DNA of 9,269 nucleotides from Alphaproteobacteria bacterium (lineage in GTDB: Bacteria > Pseudomonadota > Alphaproteobacteria > Rhizobiales > Hyphomicrobiaceae), in contig JAJRRE010000391.1 of the NCBI GenBank assembly GCA_024279745.1, positions 1-9,269 on the forward strand, in the 5' to 3' direction. Shown one piece after another: positions 7,431 to 9,269 of this stretch. A program made the position numbers and the translations under genes. Below the pieces are notes generated by a model. The model saw nothing but the letters and a program-made list of their open reading frames with translations. It searched no databases and was not told where the DNA came from. Within the stretch, counting starts at the first letter, position 1. Each line of letters starts with the position of its first letter.

Positions 7431-7554
7431 CGTAGTCAAACGACCTATCTGGAGATAGATCCCCACGGTTAAAACAACCAGTAGTTGTGGTGAAAATGTT
7501 TGCGTCGACGAGTTCACAACTATGGGAGCAATTTAGCCAAGCGTGCTGCTTATG
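7391..7554 (-). ncRNA. Candidate small RNA ending at the 7391-7430 hairpin
   Basis: The proposal rests on three features seen in order on the - strand: a TATAAT box at 7566-7561, a segment rich in short stems, and a strong intrinsic terminator. The stems are CACAACT/AGTTGTG (7515-7521 with 7483-7489), ACAAC/GTTGT (7474-7478 with 7484-7488) and CTATCT/AGATAG (7445-7450 with 7453-7458). The first two are mutually exclusive, so the fold could switch. No long open reading frame with a ribosome site fits the same span. It does not match the conserved cores of 4.5S RNA, tmRNA or RNase P RNA that I know. The predicted length is about 160 bases. This is inference; no family is assigned. Confidence 0.3.
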
Positions 7555-7560
7555 CCAAGA

Positions 7561-7566
7561 ATTATA
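7561..7566 (-). promoter_or_regulatory. Candidate -10 box for a - strand small transcript
   Basis: A perfect TATAAT lies on the - strand in an otherwise GC-balanced region. The hexamer 17 bases upstream (CCGGCA) matches TTGACA at only three positions, so the -35 is weak. Transcription would begin near 7554 and run left into the hairpin at 7391-7430. Confidence 0.35.
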
Positions 7567-7828
7567 TTGCAATTTGAGGTTATTGCCGGTTCCGGCGCCA
7601 ACCGCTGCAAACGTCCGCACCAAGGCGATAACGTCTTGTTTTCACGCCAAATATTCTACCGTCCGATAGCTGTCACTTCAACAATAAGAACTCACTGTTG
7701 CAGCAACTGGAACAATTGACTGTTGCCGGCGCTAGCTGATGATTTCGTCATGTCATCCAAAGCCGCCTTAAGCGAATTGAACCGTAATGTACCGCGCAGG
7801 ACGGCGCCCTGAACCACGAACAGTGACT
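7567..7828. other. Intergenic region with no firm gene
   Basis: A GCCGG/CCGGC hairpin with a two-base loop sits at 7585-7596, flanked by GGTT and AACC that can extend it. On the - strand, frame 7817 (GTG) to 7692 (TGA) gives 41 codons that look protein-like (RFNSLKAALDDMTKSS within it), but there is no Shine-Dalgarno sequence. The frame could be the end of a decayed gene. Nothing else is supported. Confidence 0.4.
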
Positions 7829-8065
7829 TTAGATATCGAGATCTTCCGTCTTGATCCGTCCACCAAGCGCCCAGCCAAGTATCCAGCCGAAGACCAGCCC
7901 GCCGGCCATCGAGCCCAAATAAATCCAGCCGTGCATGTCGTCAGCAGCTACGGGACTGACAAAGCTCATATTGGAAACGGCCCAACTGGCCAATGGTCCT
8001 CCAAGCAAAGTCGCCGCTATTCCTGCCCCAACAATTGCGCAAACTATTGCCACTACATACCGCAT
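7829..8065 (-). CDS. Small two-helix membrane protein with glycine zipper (unknown function)
   Basis: I do not recognise a named family. The 78-residue product has a first hydrophobic helix at about 3-22, a short polar stretch (about 31-45, with ADDMHG), and a second helix at about 46-69. The second helix carries a regular glycine zipper, G56, G60, G64 and G68, which suggests tight helix packing or oligomerisation. It ends in a charged tail (RIKTEDLDI). The start is fixed by GGGGAGG at 8082-8076, ten bases before ATG 8065. An upstream in-frame ATG at 8122 would add 19 residues but lacks a ribosome site. It lies downstream of, and on the same strand as, the Tae4-like gene, 223 bases away. A role as that toxin's partner is possible but speculative. 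Confidence 0.75.
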   Translation of the reverse strand: MRYVVAIVCAIVGAGIAATLLGGPLASWAVSNMSFVSPVAADDMHGWIYLGSMAGGLVFGWILGWALGGRIKTEDLDI

Positions 8066-8075
8066 TTGCCGTAGT

Positions 8076-8082
8076 CCTCCCC
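8076..8082 (-). promoter_or_regulatory. Strong ribosome binding site deciding the start at 8065
   Basis: GGGGAGG on the - strand with a ten-base spacer to ATG 8065. It shows that the small membrane protein starts there rather than at the in-frame ATG at 8122. Confidence 0.8.
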
Positions 8083-8109
8083 TGATGCGATCAAGACTGA
8101 ACCCAGATC

Positions 8110-8250
8110 GCCAATGTTTCAACGATGGCCACCGGCGTGAAGTGTCGCCACCTTGCCGCCCGTCGTCGATACTGTTGTGCCAGTGTGGCTGCTATTGTTG
8201 TGCCAATGTGCCAATGTTTCAGTGTGTTTCAGTGTTTCAGTGTGTTCCAG
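8110..8250. repeat. Degenerate 8-bp repeat array with a 12-bp direct repeat
   Basis: Copies of an 8-mer lie in tandem: TGCCAATG (8201-8208, 8209-8216), then TTTCAGTG (8217-8224, 8227-8234, 8235-8242), with extra TG dinucleotides between some copies and a partial TTCCAG at 8245-8250. An outlying TGCCAGTG is at 8178-8185. GCCAATGTTTCA occurs at both 8110-8121 and 8210-8221, exactly 100 bases apart. The array lies between the Tae4-like gene and the small membrane protein gene. Translations across it are repetitive and not credible proteins. Function is unknown. Confidence 0.8.
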
Positions 8251-8288
8251 CATATCCGTTTTCTGGCGGCGCAGTGACAACCTTGCCG

Positions 8289-8837
8289 TCAGTCCACCGG
8301 CCAAAACCAAATCTCACGTGCTTTGGCGTAGTTCGAATAATACCCCAGCCAGGAAAACCACTCCAGCAGCCATTTTGAAGTCGGCCGATAGCCGTTCCAC
8401 AGATCGATATGATCGCCGCTCGGGCGCCCCGGTTTATCAGTTGAGCGATACCAATAGTCACGGATGTGAATGATGCCTTTGCGGCCATAGAGTTTACGGT
8501 AAAAGTCCTGCGTGGTTTTCCCGACAATTTTCTCGACGGGGCGAACACCCTCCAGACGTGTAGTGGCAAGACGTTCGGCTAATTGGGTGGCGCGAATGAA
8601 GTGCATGTCTGATTCCGGGTGCGCCCCACAGGTCAGGCAACCGCGAATAATGCCCGGCTTAACGCCCGCATCGCGCAAGGATACACCAAGCCTGATGGCG
8701 CACTGATTATGAAATACCGGCAAGCCTTTGCGGATTTTCTGATTGGATAAATTGGTCATGTCCTTAGGGGCAATACAGGGCGTTTGATCCGATTTATTAA
8801 TCGGGTGATTGCGCCAAAGCTGCTTGAACGTTACCAT
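8289..8837 (-). CDS. Tae4-family peptidoglycan amidase (orphan type VI effector-like)
   Basis: Tae4 enzymes are NlpC/P60-like cysteine amidases that cut the D-Glu to meso-DAP bond of peptidoglycan and are usually injected by type VI secretion. What is seen: an N-terminal FKQLWRNHP segment, then NQCAIRLGVSL (44-54) with the presumed nucleophile C46, YGRKGIIHI (117-125), and GDHIDLWNG (141-149) with the presumed catalytic H143. A C-terminal IWFWPVD resembles the family end. The length of 182 residues is typical. A CxxC pair (C67, C70) precedes a His-containing segment. There is no signal peptide, as in injected effectors. The ATG at 8837 has GGAG at 8849-8846, eight bases upstream, so the start is firm. 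No secretion genes and no recognisable Tai4 immunity protein lie in the window. Function could be toxin or housekeeping wall hydrolase. Confidence 0.85.
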   Translation of the reverse strand: MVTFKQLWRNHPINKSDQTPCIAPKDMTNLSNQKIRKGLPVFHNQCAIRLGVSLRDAGVKPGIIRGCLTCGAHPESDMHFIRATQLAERLATTRLEGVRPVEKIVGKTTQDFYRKLYGRKGIIHIRDYWYRSTDKPGRPSGDHIDLWNGYRPTSKWLLEWFSWLGYYSNYAKAREIWFWPVD

Positions 8838-8845
8838 TTTCGTGT

Positions 8846-8849
8846 CTCC
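8846..8849 (-). promoter_or_regulatory. Ribosome binding site of the Tae4-like gene
   Basis: GGAG (within TTGGAGA) on the - strand lies eight bases before the ATG at 8837. Confidence 0.65.
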
Positions 8850-8895
8850 AACAATCCCACCGCGATCACGGGTGCCGCTGTTCTTATCCGCAATT

Positions 8896-9248
8896 TCAAT
8901 GAACGCGCTGCGCGCGCCTGTGCACTACCGGCCAGACTATACCAGTTGCGATCAACTTGCCAACCGGCACGCCAATCAAAGCGCACGGCGAAGTTTCAAC
9001 ATCGGAAATAGTGTACACCCAGAGTGCGGCAGTCATGAGAATAGTATTGGAATTGAATGGTAGCACGGCGCGGCGCGCCGCCGCGACTTGTACAGCGGTC
9101 TGCTGAGCGGCACCGTGTTTAGAGGCCAGTTGAGCGGCTTCAATAAAACAGCAAAACACCGCCAAACAGACAGCCCAATGTAAATAAGGTAAACCGGTGC
9201 TTTTGCCCTCTCAGCCAGCTTAGACCCGCCAGAGGTAAATCCATCCAT
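8896..9248 (-). pseudogene. Possible frame-disrupted membrane-protein gene (unrecognised)
   Basis: Two overlapping - strand frames look like pieces of one protein. The first, from ATG 9248 and open to the window edge, gives a hydrophilic start then a helix-like APVYLIYIGLSVWRCFAVLL. The second, ending at 8896, continues with an Ala/Gln-rich amphipathic stretch (IEAAQLASKHGAAQQTAVQ) and further hydrophobic segments such as TILMTAALWVYTI. A single frame change near 9130-9150 would join them. No ribosome site clearly supports either start and I recognise no family. It might instead be a short intact gene in either frame, or non-coding. It is upstream of the Tae4-like gene on the same strand. Confidence 0.25.
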
Positions 9249-9269
9249 GGAACGCGCATCAAATTGGCG

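Noticed and set aside
7255..7623. A 122-codon - strand reading frame.
   Set aside because: It reads straight through the 12-bp terminator hairpin and the AT-rich tandem repeat, has low-complexity Phe/Ile runs, and has no ribosome site.
8119..8310. A 63-codon - strand frame covering the 8-bp repeats.
   Set aside because: Its HTETLKHTETL pattern is only the translation of the repeat array, and it overlaps the end of the Tae4-like gene.

Overview
The window looks like part of an alphaproteobacterial chromosome. The main evidence is the leftward run crcB, rluC, HAD phosphatase, ATP12. ATP12 is an F1-ATPase assembly factor found in alphaproteobacteria and mitochondria, and this gene order is typical of that class. 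Nothing in the sequence supports a narrower placement. No tRNA, rRNA, CRISPR array or insertion sequence was seen.

Left third (1-3883, + strand): three paralogous genes encode secreted or membrane-anchored proteins of the GH114 / TM1410 family (endo-alpha-1,4-polygalactosaminidase-like TIM barrels). The first may begin before the window. The second follows after 9 bases and has a cleavable-looking signal peptide. The third follows after a 334-base gap and has an N-terminal membrane anchor. They share a motif skeleton but differ in N-terminal targeting, in loop insertions and at one aromatic position. They may act on a galactosamine-type polysaccharide in the envelope; that substrate is inferred from the family only.

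Middle (3941-7067, - strand): a compact housekeeping operon read right to left. crcB (fluoride channel) overlaps rluC (23S rRNA pseudouridine synthase) at a TGATG junction. A Gph-like HAD phosphatase and an ATP12 chaperone follow. The operon converges on the third GH114 gene with only 57 bases between the stops.

Right third (7068-9269): gene-poor and irregular. It holds an 18-bp tandem duplication, a perfect 12-bp bidirectional terminator hairpin, and a possible small RNA on the - strand with a TATAAT box. Next come a 78-aa two-helix membrane protein with a glycine zipper and an array of 8-bp repeats. Then comes an orphan Tae4-family peptidoglycan amidase, normally a type VI secretion effector, with a Cys/His pair but no secretion genes and no recognisable Tai4 immunity gene in view. 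The right edge carries a protein-like stretch split over two frames, possibly a decaying gene. The most unusual content is the GH114 trio and the Tae4/small membrane protein neighbourhood.
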